From NCBI RefSeq assembly GCF_039631295.1, contig NZ_JBDIVE010000011.1:1-64000 (forward strand): a stretch of DNA of 64,000 nt. The letters run 5' to 3'. Each line of letters starts with the position of its first letter. Position 1 is the first letter of the stretch. A model generated the notes under the pieces. That model did not search any database, was not told the DNA's origin, and saw only the letters and a program-made list of their open reading frames with translations. The position numbers and the translations under genes were made by a program. The DNA is from Viridibacterium sediminicola (GTDB lineage: Bacteria; Pseudomonadota; Gammaproteobacteria; Burkholderiales; Rhodocyclaceae). Below, one piece after another: positions 7,055 to 16,076 of the stretch.

Positions 7055-8920
7055 ATGGCGCTTCTGCAACTCTCCGAACCGGGCGAATCGACGGCCCCGC
7101 ACCAGCATCGGCTGGCGGTCGGTATCGATCTGGGGACGACCAATTCTCTGGTGGCGACTGTTCGCCACTCGATTCCTGAATGTATTGCTGACGAAGATTG
7201 CGGCATCTTGCTGCCATCGGTCGTGCGTTATCAGCGTCAGGGCGCTGTAGTGGGCAAGGCGGCGCTGGCGGTAGAAGCCAGCGATCCGCGCAATACCATT
7301 GCCTCGGTCAAGCGCCTGATGGGGCGCAGCTTCGCTGATGCCGATGCCGCCATGCGCGCGCGTTACGACCTGGTCGAAGGCAAGGGCATGGTGCGCATCA
7401 ATACCGTCACCGGGCAGCGCAGCCCGGTGGAAGTCTCGGCTGAAATCCTCAAAGTGCTGCGCGACCGCGCCGAGCAAAGCCTGGGCGGCGATCTGGTGGG
7501 CGCGGTGATCACCGTGCCGGCCTATTTCGACGACGCCCAGCGCCAGGCCACTAAAGATGCTGCCAAGCTTGCCGGCCTCAATGTGCTGCGCCTGCTCAAT
7601 GAACCGACGGCCGCGGCGATTGCCTACGGCCTCGACGAAGCCGCCGAGGGCGTGTATGCCGTCTTCGATCTGGGTGGCGGCACTTTTGACTTCTCGATTC
7701 TCAAGCTCTCGCGCGGCGTCTTCGAAGTGATGGCCACCAGCGGTGATTCCGCGCTGGGCGGTGACGATTTCGACGAAGCGCTGGCGCAATGGCTGCATCG
7801 CCAGGTTGGCGGTGCCGATCTCGACTGCGGCGCCAATCGCGCCCTGCTGGCCGAAGCGCGACGCGTCAAGGAAGCGCTGAGCACGCAGCCGACGGTGCTG
7901 GCCAAGGTGCCCCTGGTCGGTGGCGAAGCACGCGCAGTGAGCGTGAGCGTGGCCGATTTCCAGCAGCTCACCCAGGCCCTGGTCGAGCGCTGTCTGACTC
8001 CGGTGAAGATCGCGCTGCGCGACGCTGCGCTCTCTGTGGCCGAGATCCAGGCCGTGGTGCTGGTTGGCGGCGCGACGCGCATGCCGCATCTGCGCGCAGC
8101 CGTGAAAAACTTTTTCGGTCGCGAACCTTTTACCGACATCGACCCGGACAAGGTCGTCGCCATCGGTGCGGCGGTGCAGGCCAATGTGCTCGCCGGCAAT
8201 CGCCGGCCGGGTGAAGACTGGCTGCTGCTCGATGTGATCCCGCTGTCGCTGGGCCTGGAAACGATGGGTGGCCTGGTCGAGAAGATCGTGCCGCGCAATG
8301 CCACCATCCCGGTTGCCAAGGCGCAGGAATTCACCACCTTCAAGGACGGCCAGACCGCCATGGCGATCCACGTCGTGCAGGGCGAACGCGAGCTGGTCAG
8401 CGATTGCCGCTCGCTGGCGCGCTTTGAACTGCGCGGTATTCCGCCGATGGTGGCGGGCGCCGCACGCATCCGCGTGACCTTCCAGATCGATGCTGACGGC
8501 TTGCTGTCGGTCAGCGCACGCGAACAGACTTCGGGCGTGGAAGCCAATGTCATCGTCAAGCCCAGTTATGGCCTGACCGATGAAGAAGTCGCCGGCATGC
8601 TGCGCGCCGGCTTCGATTACGCCAGCGACGACATGAAAGCCCGCGCCCTGCGCGAGCAACAGGTCGACGCGGATCGTCTGATCGACGCCACGCGTCAGGC
8701 CCTGGCAGAAGATGCCGATCTGCTGTCGCTGGCCGAAGCCCAGCGCATCGACGCAGGCATCAACGCACTGCTGCAGGTACGCAGCGGCAGCGACCATCTA
8801 CTCATCAAGAGTGCAATCGAGAGCTTGTCCGCTGCGACCGCCGATTTCGCGGCGCGTCGCATGGACAAGGCCATCCGCCGCGCGCTGACCGGCAGCCGCG
8901 TCGACAAGCTGGAAATCTGA
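7055..8920 (+). CDS. hscA: Hsp70-type chaperone HscA
   Basis: This 621-aa Hsp70 releases clusters from IscU. The nucleotide-binding domain carries DLGTTNS near residue 25, the FDLGGGTFD phosphate-2 segment near 205 and the GGATRMP adenosine motif near 340. The substrate-binding domain fills the C-terminal third. Length equals HscA (616 aa) rather than DnaK (about 640 aa). It starts 9 bp after hscB and ends 4 bp before fdx, so co-translation is likely. Confidence 0.97.
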   Translation: MALLQLSEPGESTAPHQHRLAVGIDLGTTNSLVATVRHSIPECIADEDCGILLPSVVRYQRQGAVVGKAALAVEASDPRNTIASVKRLMGRSFADADAAMRARYDLVEGKGMVRINTVTGQRSPVEVSAEILKVLRDRAEQSLGGDLVGAVITVPAYFDDAQRQATKDAAKLAGLNVLRLLNEPTAAAIAYGLDEAAEGVYAVFDLGGGTFDFSILKLSRGVFEVMATSGDSALGGDDFDEALAQWLHRQVGGADLDCGANRALLAEARRVKEALSTQPTVLAKVPLVGGEARAVSVSVADFQQLTQALVERCLTPVKIALRDAALSVAEIQAVVLVGGATRMPHLRAAVKNFFGREPFTDIDPDKVVAIGAAVQANVLAGNRRPGEDWLLLDVIPLSLGLETMGGLVEKIVPRNATIPVAKAQEFTTFKDGQTAMAIHVVQGERELVSDCRSLARFELRGIPPMVAGAARIRVTFQIDADGLLSVSAREQTSGVEANVIVKPSYGLTDEEVAGMLRAGFDYASDDMKARALREQQVDADRLIDATRQALAEDADLLSLAEAQRIDAGINALLQVRSGSDHLLIKSAIESLSAATADFAARRMDKAIRRALTGSRVDKLEI

Positions 8921-8924
8921 AAAC

Positions 8925-9275
8925 ATGACCCAAATCGTGGTTCTGCCCCATGTCGAATTGTGTCCGGACGGCGCGGTGATCGAAGCGGCCGCCGGTGAAT
9001 CGATCTGCGACGCGCTGCTCGACAACGGCATCGATATCGAACACGCCTGCGAGAAGTCCTGCGCCTGTACGACCTGCCACGTCATCGTGCGCGAAGGCTT
9101 CAATGCGCTGGAAAGCGCCGACGAGCTCGAAGAAGACATGCTCGACAAGGCCTGGGGCCTGGCGCCCAATTCGCGCCTGTCCTGCCAAGCCATCGTCACC
9201 GACACGCCGCTGGTGGTCGAGATCCCGCGCTACACCATCAACCTGGCCAGCGAAGGCGGCGGCCACAAGAAATAA
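8925..9275 (+). CDS. fdx: ISC-type [2Fe-2S] ferredoxin
   Basis: This 116-aa ferredoxin supplies electrons for cluster assembly on IscU. Ligands follow the pattern C42-x5-C48-x2-C51 with the last at C87; an extra cysteine, C46, also occurs in E. coli Fdx. It lies 4 bp after hscA and before iscX, the conserved order. Confidence 0.97.
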   Translation: MTQIVVLPHVELCPDGAVIEAAAGESICDALLDNGIDIEHACEKSCACTTCHVIVREGFNALESADELEEDMLDKAWGLAPNSRLSCQAIVTDTPLVVEIPRYTINLASEGGGHKK

Positions 9276-9298
9276 CACCGCAGCAGAGGATTTGCACA

Positions 9299-9493
9299 AT
9301 GAAGTGGACAGATACGCTGGATATCGCCATCGAACTGGCGGAGGCTCATCCCGAGGTCGATCCGGCCAAGGTCAATTTCGTCGAACTGATGAAGTGGACC
9401 ATGGCGCTGCCGGGCTTTGACGACGATCCCAAGCGCTGCGGCGAACGCATCCTCGAAGCCATCCAGGCCGCCTGGATCGAAGAGGCCGCCTAA
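9299..9493 (+). CDS. iscX: Fe-S assembly regulator IscX
   Basis: This 64-aa acidic protein begins MKWTDTLDIA and has the DDPKRCGERILEAIQ C-terminal helix typical of IscX (YfhJ). IscX binds IscS and iron and tunes the rate of cluster assembly. AGAGGA lies 8 nt before the start. It is the last gene of the isc operon; a short gap with the LexA box follows. Confidence 0.95.
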   Translation: MKWTDTLDIAIELAEAHPEVDPAKVNFVELMKWTMALPGFDDDPKRCGERILEAIQAAWIEEAA

Positions 9494-9560
9494 AGCGCTG
9501 CAGCGCGCCAAGCGCTGATGCGTGGGCTGATCTGCAAAAGACGCTTGCAAGTTTTGCGAC

Positions 9561-9580
9561 TACTGTATATAAATACAGTA
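9561..9580 (+). promoter_or_regulatory. LexA box upstream of lexA
   Basis: CTGTATATAAATACAG (9563-9578) is a perfect CTG-N10-CAG SOS box of the gamma/betaproteobacterial type, extended by TA on each side. It lies 28 bp before the lexA start and should give autoregulation of the lexA-imuA-imuB-dnaE2 operon. The flanks carry a near-direct repeat, GCAAGTTTTGCGAC (9547-9560) and GCAACTTTGCGAC (9583-9595). Confidence 0.9.
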
Positions 9581-9605
9581 CTGCAACTTTGCGACGTCCT
9601 ACAGC

Positions 9606-10211
9606 ATGGATCAGCTTACTTCCCGCCAGCGGGAAATCCTCGATTTTATTCGCGCCACGCTTGAAGAGCGTGGTTCGCCCCCGACGCGACTCGACATCTG
9701 CGCGGCTTTCGGCTTCGCATCGCCCAACGCGGCGGAAGCGCACCTGAAAGCGCTGGCCAAAAAAGGCGCCATCGCACTCGAAGCCGGCGCCTCGCGTGGC
9801 ATCCGCCTGATGGAGTCGCTGGGTCTGCCGATCGTCGGCCGTGTTGCAGCCGGTTCCCCCATTCTCTCCGAAAGTTCGATCGACGCCCATGTGCGCGTCG
9901 ATCCGGCCATGTTCGCCCCGCGTGCCGACTTCCTGCTGCGCGTGCGCGGTCTGTCGATGATCGAAGTCGGCATTCTCGAAGGCGATCTGCTCGCTGTGCA
10001 TCGCACGAGCGAAGTGCGTGACGGCCAGATCATCGTTGCCCGTGTCGATGACGAGGTCACCGTCAAGCGCCTGCGCCGCAGCAATGGCCTGGTCGAGTTA
10101 TTGCCCGAGAACCACACGATGCAGCCCATCGTGGTGGACCCGCAGCGCCAGTCCCTGAGCATCGAAGGTCGCGTGGTTGGCCTGATCCGCGACGAATTCA
10201 GTTTCACTTAA
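9606..10211 (+). CDS. lexA: SOS repressor LexA
   Basis: This 201-aa repressor has an N-terminal winged helix (about 1-65) and a C-terminal S24 self-cleavage domain. The cleavage bond is A82-G83 (GRVAAGSP), and the catalytic dyad is S117 (GLSM, where GDSM is more usual) and K154. RecA-stimulated self-cleavage relieves repression after DNA damage. It heads an operon with imuA, imuB and dnaE2 and lies 28 bp after its own box. The Asp-to-Leu change next to the catalytic serine is mild and probably tolerated. Confidence 0.96.
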   Translation: MDQLTSRQREILDFIRATLEERGSPPTRLDICAAFGFASPNAAEAHLKALAKKGAIALEAGASRGIRLMESLGLPIVGRVAAGSPILSESSIDAHVRVDPAMFAPRADFLLRVRGLSMIEVGILEGDLLAVHRTSEVRDGQIIVARVDDEVTVKRLRRSNGLVELLPENHTMQPIVVDPQRQSLSIEGRVVGLIRDEFSFT

Positions 10212-10238
10212 TCCCCATCTACTGCCGAGAGCCGCAAC

Positions 10239-10415
10239 ATGAAACCCTTCCTCAATGCCTGCAAAAGTATCGTCCCCCAATCGGCCCGTCTGACCGCTCG
10301 CGCAGCGGCGGAACATGCCCTGGCGCTGGCCATGCTCGATGTGCTGCAAAGACGTGGTCGCAGCTACGGCCTGCTGGCCATGTACGAAGAGTCGCGCCTG
10401 TCGGCGCCGCGCTGA
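10239..10415 (+). CDS. Small 58-aa protein of unknown function in the SOS operon
   Basis: A 58-codon ORF starts MKPFLNACKSIVPQ and ends ESRLSAPR, 27 bp after lexA and 26 bp before imuA. Its codon choice resembles the neighbours (C or G in most third positions). Composition suggests one long Ala/Leu-rich helix (about 20-40) followed by a basic turn and a Tyr-containing segment; no signal peptide or known domain is visible. No strong ribosome site was found (AGAGCCGCAAC precedes the ATG). Being co-transcribed with lexA makes damage induction likely. It may be a real small SOS protein or a fortuitous ORF. I do not recognise the family. Confidence 0.55.
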   Translation: MKPFLNACKSIVPQSARLTARAAAEHALALAMLDVLQRRGRSYGLLAMYEESRLSAPR

Positions 10416-10441
10416 ACGCGAGCGTTTTTCGCAATGCATGA

Positions 10442-11152
10442 ATGGCACTGCCTGCTCTGCAACTCTCCGAAGTGCTGTCGCGTCAGGACATCTGGCGCGG
10501 CGACAGGCTGGCAGTGCGCGATGGTGCAGCGGAGTCCAGCGGTTTTGATGCGCTGGATGCCGAGCTGCCGGGCAAGGGTTGGTCAACTGGCGCTCTGACC
10601 GAACTCTTGCCCACCCAGACCGGCGTGGGTGAGCTTGCCTTGTTGTGGCCCGTGCTGGTGCGTCTGTCACGCAGCGGCTGGCTGGCCCTGGTGGCGCCGC
10701 CGTATCTGCCGTTTGCGCCCGCCTGGGCCGAGCTCTCGCTCGAACATCTGTGGTGGGTGCGTGGCGTGTCGGCGCAAGAGGCGGCCTGGGTCACCGAGCA
10801 GATGCTGGCCAGCGGAGCATTTGCCGCCGTGCTGAGCTGGCTGCCCCAGGTGGAGAGCGCACAGATGCGTCGCCTGCAGCTGGCCGTCGAAGGCCGGCGT
10901 AGCCTGGCTTTCGTGATGCGCGCGCCGACGGCGGCACGCAGTGCCTCGCCTGCGCCTTTGCGCCTTCAACTGGCGGCGGCCGGGGCTGGGGCCTTGTCGG
11001 TGCAGATTCTCAAACGGCGTGGCCCACCACGTCCCGAACCGCTGTTGCTGGCGGTGCCAAGACCGCTGCGCGGCATGCGCCTGAAAGCGCCTCATCATGC
11101 TGTGGCTGGCCCTTTATTTTCCACGCTTCGCACTGGAAGTTTTTCCGTCTGA
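10442..11152 (+). CDS. imuA: Translesion synthesis accessory protein ImuA
   Basis: This 236-aa RecA/SulA-like protein is the first subunit of the ImuA-ImuB-DnaE2 mutasome, which bypasses DNA lesions under SOS control. It shows the typical opening with WRGD and the Leu/Trp-rich core (LALLWPVLVRL, WLALVAPPYLPFAPAW). No intact Walker A motif is seen, as is usual for this branch. It overlaps imuB by 56 bp, a sign of translational coupling. The start at 10442 is preceded by little ribosome-site signal. Confidence 0.9.
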   Translation: MALPALQLSEVLSRQDIWRGDRLAVRDGAAESSGFDALDAELPGKGWSTGALTELLPTQTGVGELALLWPVLVRLSRSGWLALVAPPYLPFAPAWAELSLEHLWWVRGVSAQEAAWVTEQMLASGAFAAVLSWLPQVESAQMRRLQLAVEGRRSLAFVMRAPTAARSASPAPLRLQLAAAGAGALSVQILKRRGPPRPEPLLLAVPRPLRGMRLKAPHHAVAGPLFSTLRTGSFSV

Positions 11153-12521
11153 ACAGCCCGATTGGCCCGCTGTGGCGGTGTGGCGTGAGCGTGTCTGCGC
11201 GCTGAATCCTGCAGCAGCGCAGGCGGGCATCGCCCTAGGCCAGCGCCTGTCGAGCGCGCTGGGCCTGGCGCCAGGCTTGCGCGTCCGTTCCCGTGAGACG
11301 GCGCGCGAGGCGGCCGCGCTCTACGGCCTGGCGTGTTGGGCCGGACGCTTCACGCCACAGCTGTGCATGCAGTCAAACGATTGCATGTTGCTCGAAGTGG
11401 CGGGCTGCGAGCGGCTGTTCGGCGGCTACGAAAAATTGCGTCAGGCGGCCTTGCAGGCTTTGTTTGAGCAGGGCTGGAGCGTGCGCAGCGCGCTGGCGCC
11501 GACGCCCTTGGCCGCTTACTGGCTGGCGTTGGCGGGAGATGAGCAAAGCGTGTTCGATCTGCCACAGCTGCCCGCCGCACTGGCACCGCTGCCTTGCGCA
11601 GTACTCGGTCTGGACGAGGCGCGCAGCAAGCTGTTGCGGGCGATTGGTGCGCAGTGCTTGCAAGATGTGCTGGCTTTGCCGCGCGCCGGGCTGGCGCAGC
11701 GCCTGGGTGCCGAGTTCAGCGTGCTGCTGGCGCGTGCCCTGGGCGAAGTGCCAGATCTGCGCGCCCACTTTGTGTTCCCCGAGCATTTTCTGCAGCGCAT
11801 CGAACTGGGTGCGGCGATCAGCCAGACCCAGGCCTTGCTCTTTGTCGCCCGCCGTCTGGTCTCGGCCTTGAGCGGCTGGCTGGCGGTGCGCATGCGCGGC
11901 ATTCGCGAATGCGTGCTGCTGCTTGAACACGCTGACCGCACCCAGACGCGCTTGCCGCTGCGCTTCAGCGAAGCGACGCGTGACATCGCGCGCATCGAGC
12001 GGGTGCTGCGCGAGTCGCTCGAACGCCTGGTGCTGCGCGCCAGCGTCGAGTATCTGGCTTTGCAGGCGGAAGAAGCCGAACTGCTGACGCCATCCAGCGC
12101 AGCCTTGTTTGGCGAGCTGCCCGGCAGCGCCTTGCCGCCGCTGATTGATCGCTTGCGCGCCCGCTTGGGCGACGCCGCGGTGTGCGGTTTGCAAGCGCTG
12201 CCCGCACATCGCCCGGAACTGGCCAGCGCCAGTACGAGCCGACCCGCACCGCGCCAGACGCCGGTCATGGCGCAGCGGCCGCGCTGGCTGCTGGCGCGAC
12301 CTCTGCCTTTGCCGGAGATCGCCGGCGCGCCGCAGCGCGATGGTCCGCTGAACTTGCTCGCCGGGCCGGAGCGCATCGAAAGTGGCTGGTGGGATGCGGG
12401 CGAAGCCGGCGCGCTGGGCGAATTGCGGCGCGATTACTTTGTCGCCCTGACACGACGCGGTGAATGCCTGTGGGTGTTCCGTGACGCCGAGGGTTGGTTC
12501 CTGCATGGCTTTTTCGCCTGA
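11097..12521 (+). CDS. imuB: Catalytically dead Y-family polymerase ImuB
   Basis: This 474-aa protein is related to Y-family DNA polymerases but lacks the catalytic carboxylates: the first motif reads LYFPRFALEVF with no Asp. ImuB acts as the hub that connects DnaE2, ImuA and the beta clamp. The C-terminal part shows ImuB landmarks, including LPAHRPELA (about residues 365-380), the RPRWLL segment and the ending GWFLHGFFA. It overlaps imuA and ends 7 bp before the chosen dnaE2 start, with the dnaE2 ribosome site over its stop codon. Confidence 0.93.
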   Translation: MLWLALYFPRFALEVFPSEQPDWPAVAVWRERVCALNPAAAQAGIALGQRLSSALGLAPGLRVRSRETAREAAALYGLACWAGRFTPQLCMQSNDCMLLEVAGCERLFGGYEKLRQAALQALFEQGWSVRSALAPTPLAAYWLALAGDEQSVFDLPQLPAALAPLPCAVLGLDEARSKLLRAIGAQCLQDVLALPRAGLAQRLGAEFSVLLARALGEVPDLRAHFVFPEHFLQRIELGAAISQTQALLFVARRLVSALSGWLAVRMRGIRECVLLLEHADRTQTRLPLRFSEATRDIARIERVLRESLERLVLRASVEYLALQAEEAELLTPSSAALFGELPGSALPPLIDRLRARLGDAAVCGLQALPAHRPELASASTSRPAPRQTPVMAQRPRWLLARPLPLPEIAGAPQRDGPLNLLAGPERIESGWWDAGEAGALGELRRDYFVALTRRGECLWVFRDAEGWFLHGFFA

Positions 12522-12528
12522 GGCGCGC

Positions 12529-15500
12529 ATGCTGCCCGATTACGCCGAGCTGCATTGCCTCTCCAATTACTCCTTCCTGCGCGGTGCCTCGCATGCCGAG
12601 GAGCTGGTGCAGCGCGCGCATGCGCTGGGCTATCAGGCGCTGGCGATTACCGATGAGTGTTCGCTGGCGGGCGTGGTGCGCGCCTGGGCGGCGCATCGCG
12701 CCTTGCCGCCGGGCGCGCAGCTGCAACTGATCATCGGCAGCGAGCTGCGCCTTGCCTGCGGACTCAAGCTGGTCCTGCTGGCGCGCTCGCGAGCGGGCTA
12801 TGCCAATCTCAGCGCGCTGATTACCCTGGGGCGGCGGCGCGCCGAGAAGGGCGCTTACAGCCTCTCGCGCGGGGATCTCTCCGGTTTGCCGCCGATCGAG
12901 GCGGTGCCCGATTGTCTGGCGCTGTGGCTGCCCGATGCGCAGCTGGCGCAGGAGGCGCTCTGCGAACAGGCCCTGTGGGTCGCGCAGCGTTTTGCCGGCC
13001 GCGCCTGGATTGCCGCCGAACTGCTCTGCGGTGCTGACGACGCGCTGTGGATCGAGCGCCTGCAGGCGCTGGCCCGCCACGCCGGCTTGCCGCTGGTGGC
13101 CAGCGGGGACGTGCACATGCACCTGCGTGCGCGGCGCAGCCTGCAGGACGTGCTCACCGCGCTGCGCCACAATTGCTCGGTGTTCGAGGCGGGGCATGCC
13201 TTGTTCCCGAATGCCGAACGCCATCTGCGCACGCGTTTGCGTCTGGCGCGCCTGTATCCGCCGGACTGGCTGGCCGAAACCTTGAAGGTGGCGCAGCAGT
13301 GCCAGTTCAGGCTCGACGAGCTGCGCTACGAGTATCCCGATGAAGTCGTGCCGCCGGGGCATACGGCAGCGAGTTTCCTGCGCCAGGAAGTCGAGGCGGG
13401 CCTGCGCCGTCGTTACCCGGCCGCCCTCCCGGCGGCGGTGCGGCAAACGCTGGAGCACGAATTACAGCTGATCAGCGAGCTGAATTTCGAAGCCTATTTC
13501 CTCACCGTCTATGACATCGTCTGCTTCGCCCGCAGTCAGGGCATTCTGTGTCAGGGGCGCGGCTCAGCCGCCAATTCGGCGGTGTGCTACGCCCTGGGCA
13601 TTACCGAGGTCGATCCCTCGCGCTCGGCCTTGCTGTTCGAGCGCTTCATTTCCAAGGAGCGCGGCGAGCCGCCGGACATCGATGTCGACTTCGAACACGA
13701 GCGGCGTGAAGAGGTCATCCAGTATCTCTACCGCAAATACGGTCGCGGCCGCGCCGCGCTGGCCGCTGCGCTGATCACCTATCGTACGCGTAGTGCCTTG
13801 CGCGACGCCGGGCGGGCGATGGGTTTTGGCCGCGCGCAGATCGATGCGATCACCAAATCTCTGGCCTGGTGGGACAGCCGCGAGCAAATGCCCGAGCGCT
13901 TCGCCCAGGCCGGCTTGCAGCCCGACAGCCCGCGGGTGCAGAAGTGGCTGCAGATCGCTGAGAGCCTGCGCGGATTTCCACGCCACCTCTCGCAGCATGT
14001 CGGTGGCTTTGTCATCTCGCGCGGGCCGCTGTCGCACCTGGTGCCGATTGAGAACGCGGCGATGCCTGAGCGCAGCGTCATCCAGTGGGACAAGGACGAT
14101 CTCGAAGCGCTGGGCCTGCTCAAGGTCGATGTGCTGGCGCTGGGCATGCTCTCGGCGATTCGCCGTACGCTGGCGCTGATCAGCGCCCAGCGCGGCCAGC
14201 CGCTGCGCATGCAGGATATTCCGCCGGAAGATCCGCAGACCTACGCGATGATTTCGGCGGCCGACACGGTCGGCGTGTTCCAGATTGAATCGCGGGCGCA
14301 GATGAGCATGCTGCCGCGCCTGCGCCCGCAGAGTTTCTACGATCTGGTGATCGAGGTCGCCCTGGTGCGCCCCGGGCCGATCCAGGGCGATATGGTGCAT
14401 CCTTATCTGCGGCGGCGGCAGGGCATCGAAGCGGTGACGTATCCGAGCAAGGAGGTCGAAAGCGTATTGAGTCGTACCCTGGGCGTGCCGATTTTCCAGG
14501 AGCAGGTCATGCAGTTGGCAGTCGTCGCGGCTGGTTTCACGCCCGGCGAAGCCGATGCCTTGCGGCGTGCCATGGCCTCCTGGCGGCACAAGGGCAAGCT
14601 GGAGCAATTCCAGCAGAAACTGGTGCAGGGCATGCTGGACAATGGCTATGCATTGTCATTCGCGCAGGCGCTGTGCCGCCAGATCGAAGGCTTTGGCGAA
14701 TACGGATTCCCCGAATCCCACGCAGCGAGCTTCGCACTGCTGGTTTATGCCTCAGCCTGGCTCAAGCGTCACGAGCCCGCCGCCTTTCTGGCCGGCATGC
14801 TCAACAGCCTGCCGATGGGCTTTTACTCAGCTTCGCAGCTGATTCAGGATGCGCGGCGCCATGGCGTCGAGGTTCGCGCGGTCGATGTGCGTTACAGCGC
14901 TGCGGCCAGCACGCTGGAGCAGGGCGCGGTCAGGCTGGGGCTGCACTGCGTCAAGGGCTTGTCGCCTGCGGTGGCCGAGCGTCTGGTCCAGGCCCGTGCG
15001 CAGGGCCCGTGGTGCGATCTCGCCGATCTTGCTCGACGCGCCGCCTTGTCGCGGCGCGATCTCGATCTGCTGGCCGCCGCCGATGCGCTCAAAGCGTTGG
15101 CTGGCCACCGTCATCAGGCGGCCTGGCAGGCGGCGGTCGCCAGCGCTCAAGCGGATCTGTTTGCCGCGCTGCCGCTGGCTGAGGCGCCGGTGTTGCTTAC
15201 CGCGCCCAGTGAAAGCGAAGATCTGCGCGCCGACTACGCCAGCATGGCGCTGAGCCTGGGGCGCCACCCGCTGGCCTTGCTGCGCACGCGGCTGCAGGCG
15301 CAGCGCTTTGTCGATGCGCAAGTTCTGCGCGGCAGCGCTGACCGCAGCTTGCTCCGCGTAGCCGGGCTGGTCACCGGCCGGCAGCGCCCGGGAACTGCCA
15401 GCGGCGTGATTTTCGTAACCCTTGAAGACGAATTCGGCATGGTCAATGTAGTGGTCCACGCGCCGCTGGCCGAACGTCAGCGGCGGGAACTTCTCGCCAG

Positions 15501-15627
15501 TTCGCTACTCGGAGTCTTCGGTCAGGTTCAGCGTGAAGCCGACGTTGTTCATCTGATCGCCAAGCGACTGGTCGATCTTTCGCCTTGGCTGGGCGAACTG
15601 ACGCTCAAGAGTAGGGACTTTCACTGA
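12529..15627 (+). CDS. dnaE2: Error-prone DNA polymerase DnaE2 (ImuC)
   Basis: This 1032-aa C-family polymerase carries out SOS mutagenic lesion bypass. An N-terminal PHP domain (LHCLSNYSFLRGASH at the start, ITDECSLAGV near 40) precedes the polymerase core; the catalytic PDIDVDFE motif is near residues 383-390. A C-terminal OB fold (about 935-1000) is present. It is shorter than replicative DnaE (about 1160 aa) and lacks its C-terminal tau-binding domain, as the subfamily does. GAGG lies 6 nt before the ATG at 12529; an upstream in-frame ATG at 12505 is possible. It is the last gene of the LexA-controlled operon. Confidence 0.95.
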   Translation: MLPDYAELHCLSNYSFLRGASHAEELVQRAHALGYQALAITDECSLAGVVRAWAAHRALPPGAQLQLIIGSELRLACGLKLVLLARSRAGYANLSALITLGRRRAEKGAYSLSRGDLSGLPPIEAVPDCLALWLPDAQLAQEALCEQALWVAQRFAGRAWIAAELLCGADDALWIERLQALARHAGLPLVASGDVHMHLRARRSLQDVLTALRHNCSVFEAGHALFPNAERHLRTRLRLARLYPPDWLAETLKVAQQCQFRLDELRYEYPDEVVPPGHTAASFLRQEVEAGLRRRYPAALPAAVRQTLEHELQLISELNFEAYFLTVYDIVCFARSQGILCQGRGSAANSAVCYALGITEVDPSRSALLFERFISKERGEPPDIDVDFEHERREEVIQYLYRKYGRGRAALAAALITYRTRSALRDAGRAMGFGRAQIDAITKSLAWWDSREQMPERFAQAGLQPDSPRVQKWLQIAESLRGFPRHLSQHVGGFVISRGPLSHLVPIENAAMPERSVIQWDKDDLEALGLLKVDVLALGMLSAIRRTLALISAQRGQPLRMQDIPPEDPQTYAMISAADTVGVFQIESRAQMSMLPRLRPQSFYDLVIEVALVRPGPIQGDMVHPYLRRRQGIEAVTYPSKEVESVLSRTLGVPIFQEQVMQLAVVAAGFTPGEADALRRAMASWRHKGKLEQFQQKLVQGMLDNGYALSFAQALCRQIEGFGEYGFPESHAASFALLVYASAWLKRHEPAAFLAGMLNSLPMGFYSASQLIQDARRHGVEVRAVDVRYSAAASTLEQGAVRLGLHCVKGLSPAVAERLVQARAQGPWCDLADLARRAALSRRDLDLLAAADALKALAGHRHQAAWQAAVASAQADLFAALPLAEAPVLLTAPSESEDLRADYASMALSLGRHPLALLRTRLQAQRFVDAQVLRGSADRSLLRVAGLVTGRQRPGTASGVIFVTLEDEFGMVNVVVHAPLAERQRRELLASSLLGVFGQVQREADVVHLIAKRLVDLSPWLGELTLKSRDFH

Positions 15628-15880
15628 GATCCGGAATTTGCATCCCCAAAAATGCTAAATTCGCACAAAGCAGTAGTTGTCAGACAGCCTGTTTTTGTGC
15701 GACGCAGCGTAATTTTGCATTTCGGACTCGGATTTGATCTCGGCGCGCTTCGTCCTGAATTTTGAATGCATAACTGTTTTCTGCGGGAAATCCCTTAAAA
15801 CCTAAAGACTTGCATGGCTATAAGGATTTTTGATTTTCATATAGAAAGAATTGAGAATTTTTGCGATAAAAGTTCTTGCG

Positions 15881-16024
15881 TCGCACAAAGCAGATCGCCA
15901 TAATTCAAACCGTACACAGATTGCTGCTGAACAACTGTTAGCAGGAATCTTCCCAGTGTCTCCTCCACCCTCCTCCTTTGGTGTGGACTTGGCGCAGCTC
16001 CAACCGAGCTGCGTTTTTTTTTTT
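15881..16024 (+). ncRNA. Candidate small RNA upstream of rplM
   Basis: No ORF lies upstream for several hundred bases that would need the strong terminator at 15993-16024. The segment before it contains an unpaired C-rich stretch, CTCCTCCACCCTCCTCC (15960-15976), resembling an anti-Shine-Dalgarno seed, followed by a hairpin with 11 T. This is the layout of an Hfq-type small RNA. The 5' end is not defined and I found no convincing promoter, so the start given is only the conserved-looking TCGCACAAAG repeat. Confidence 0.35.
15993..16024 (+). terminator. Strong intrinsic terminator before rplM promoter
   Basis: CGCAGCTC (15993-16000) pairs perfectly with GAGCTGCG (16006-16013) around a CAACC loop, followed by 11 consecutive T. 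It lies 366 bp after dnaE2 and about 50 bp before the rplM promoter. It may end dnaE2 read-through or an independent small RNA. Confidence 0.85.
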
Positions 16025-16076
16025 GCCTTTTTGAGCCGGGCCCGTTGCGCTTGGCTCCTGGCTACGCACTAAGTTC

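Noticed and set aside
10416..10441. Second LexA box before imuA
   Set aside because: No CTG-N10-CAG occurs in the gap; the single box before lexA serves the operon.
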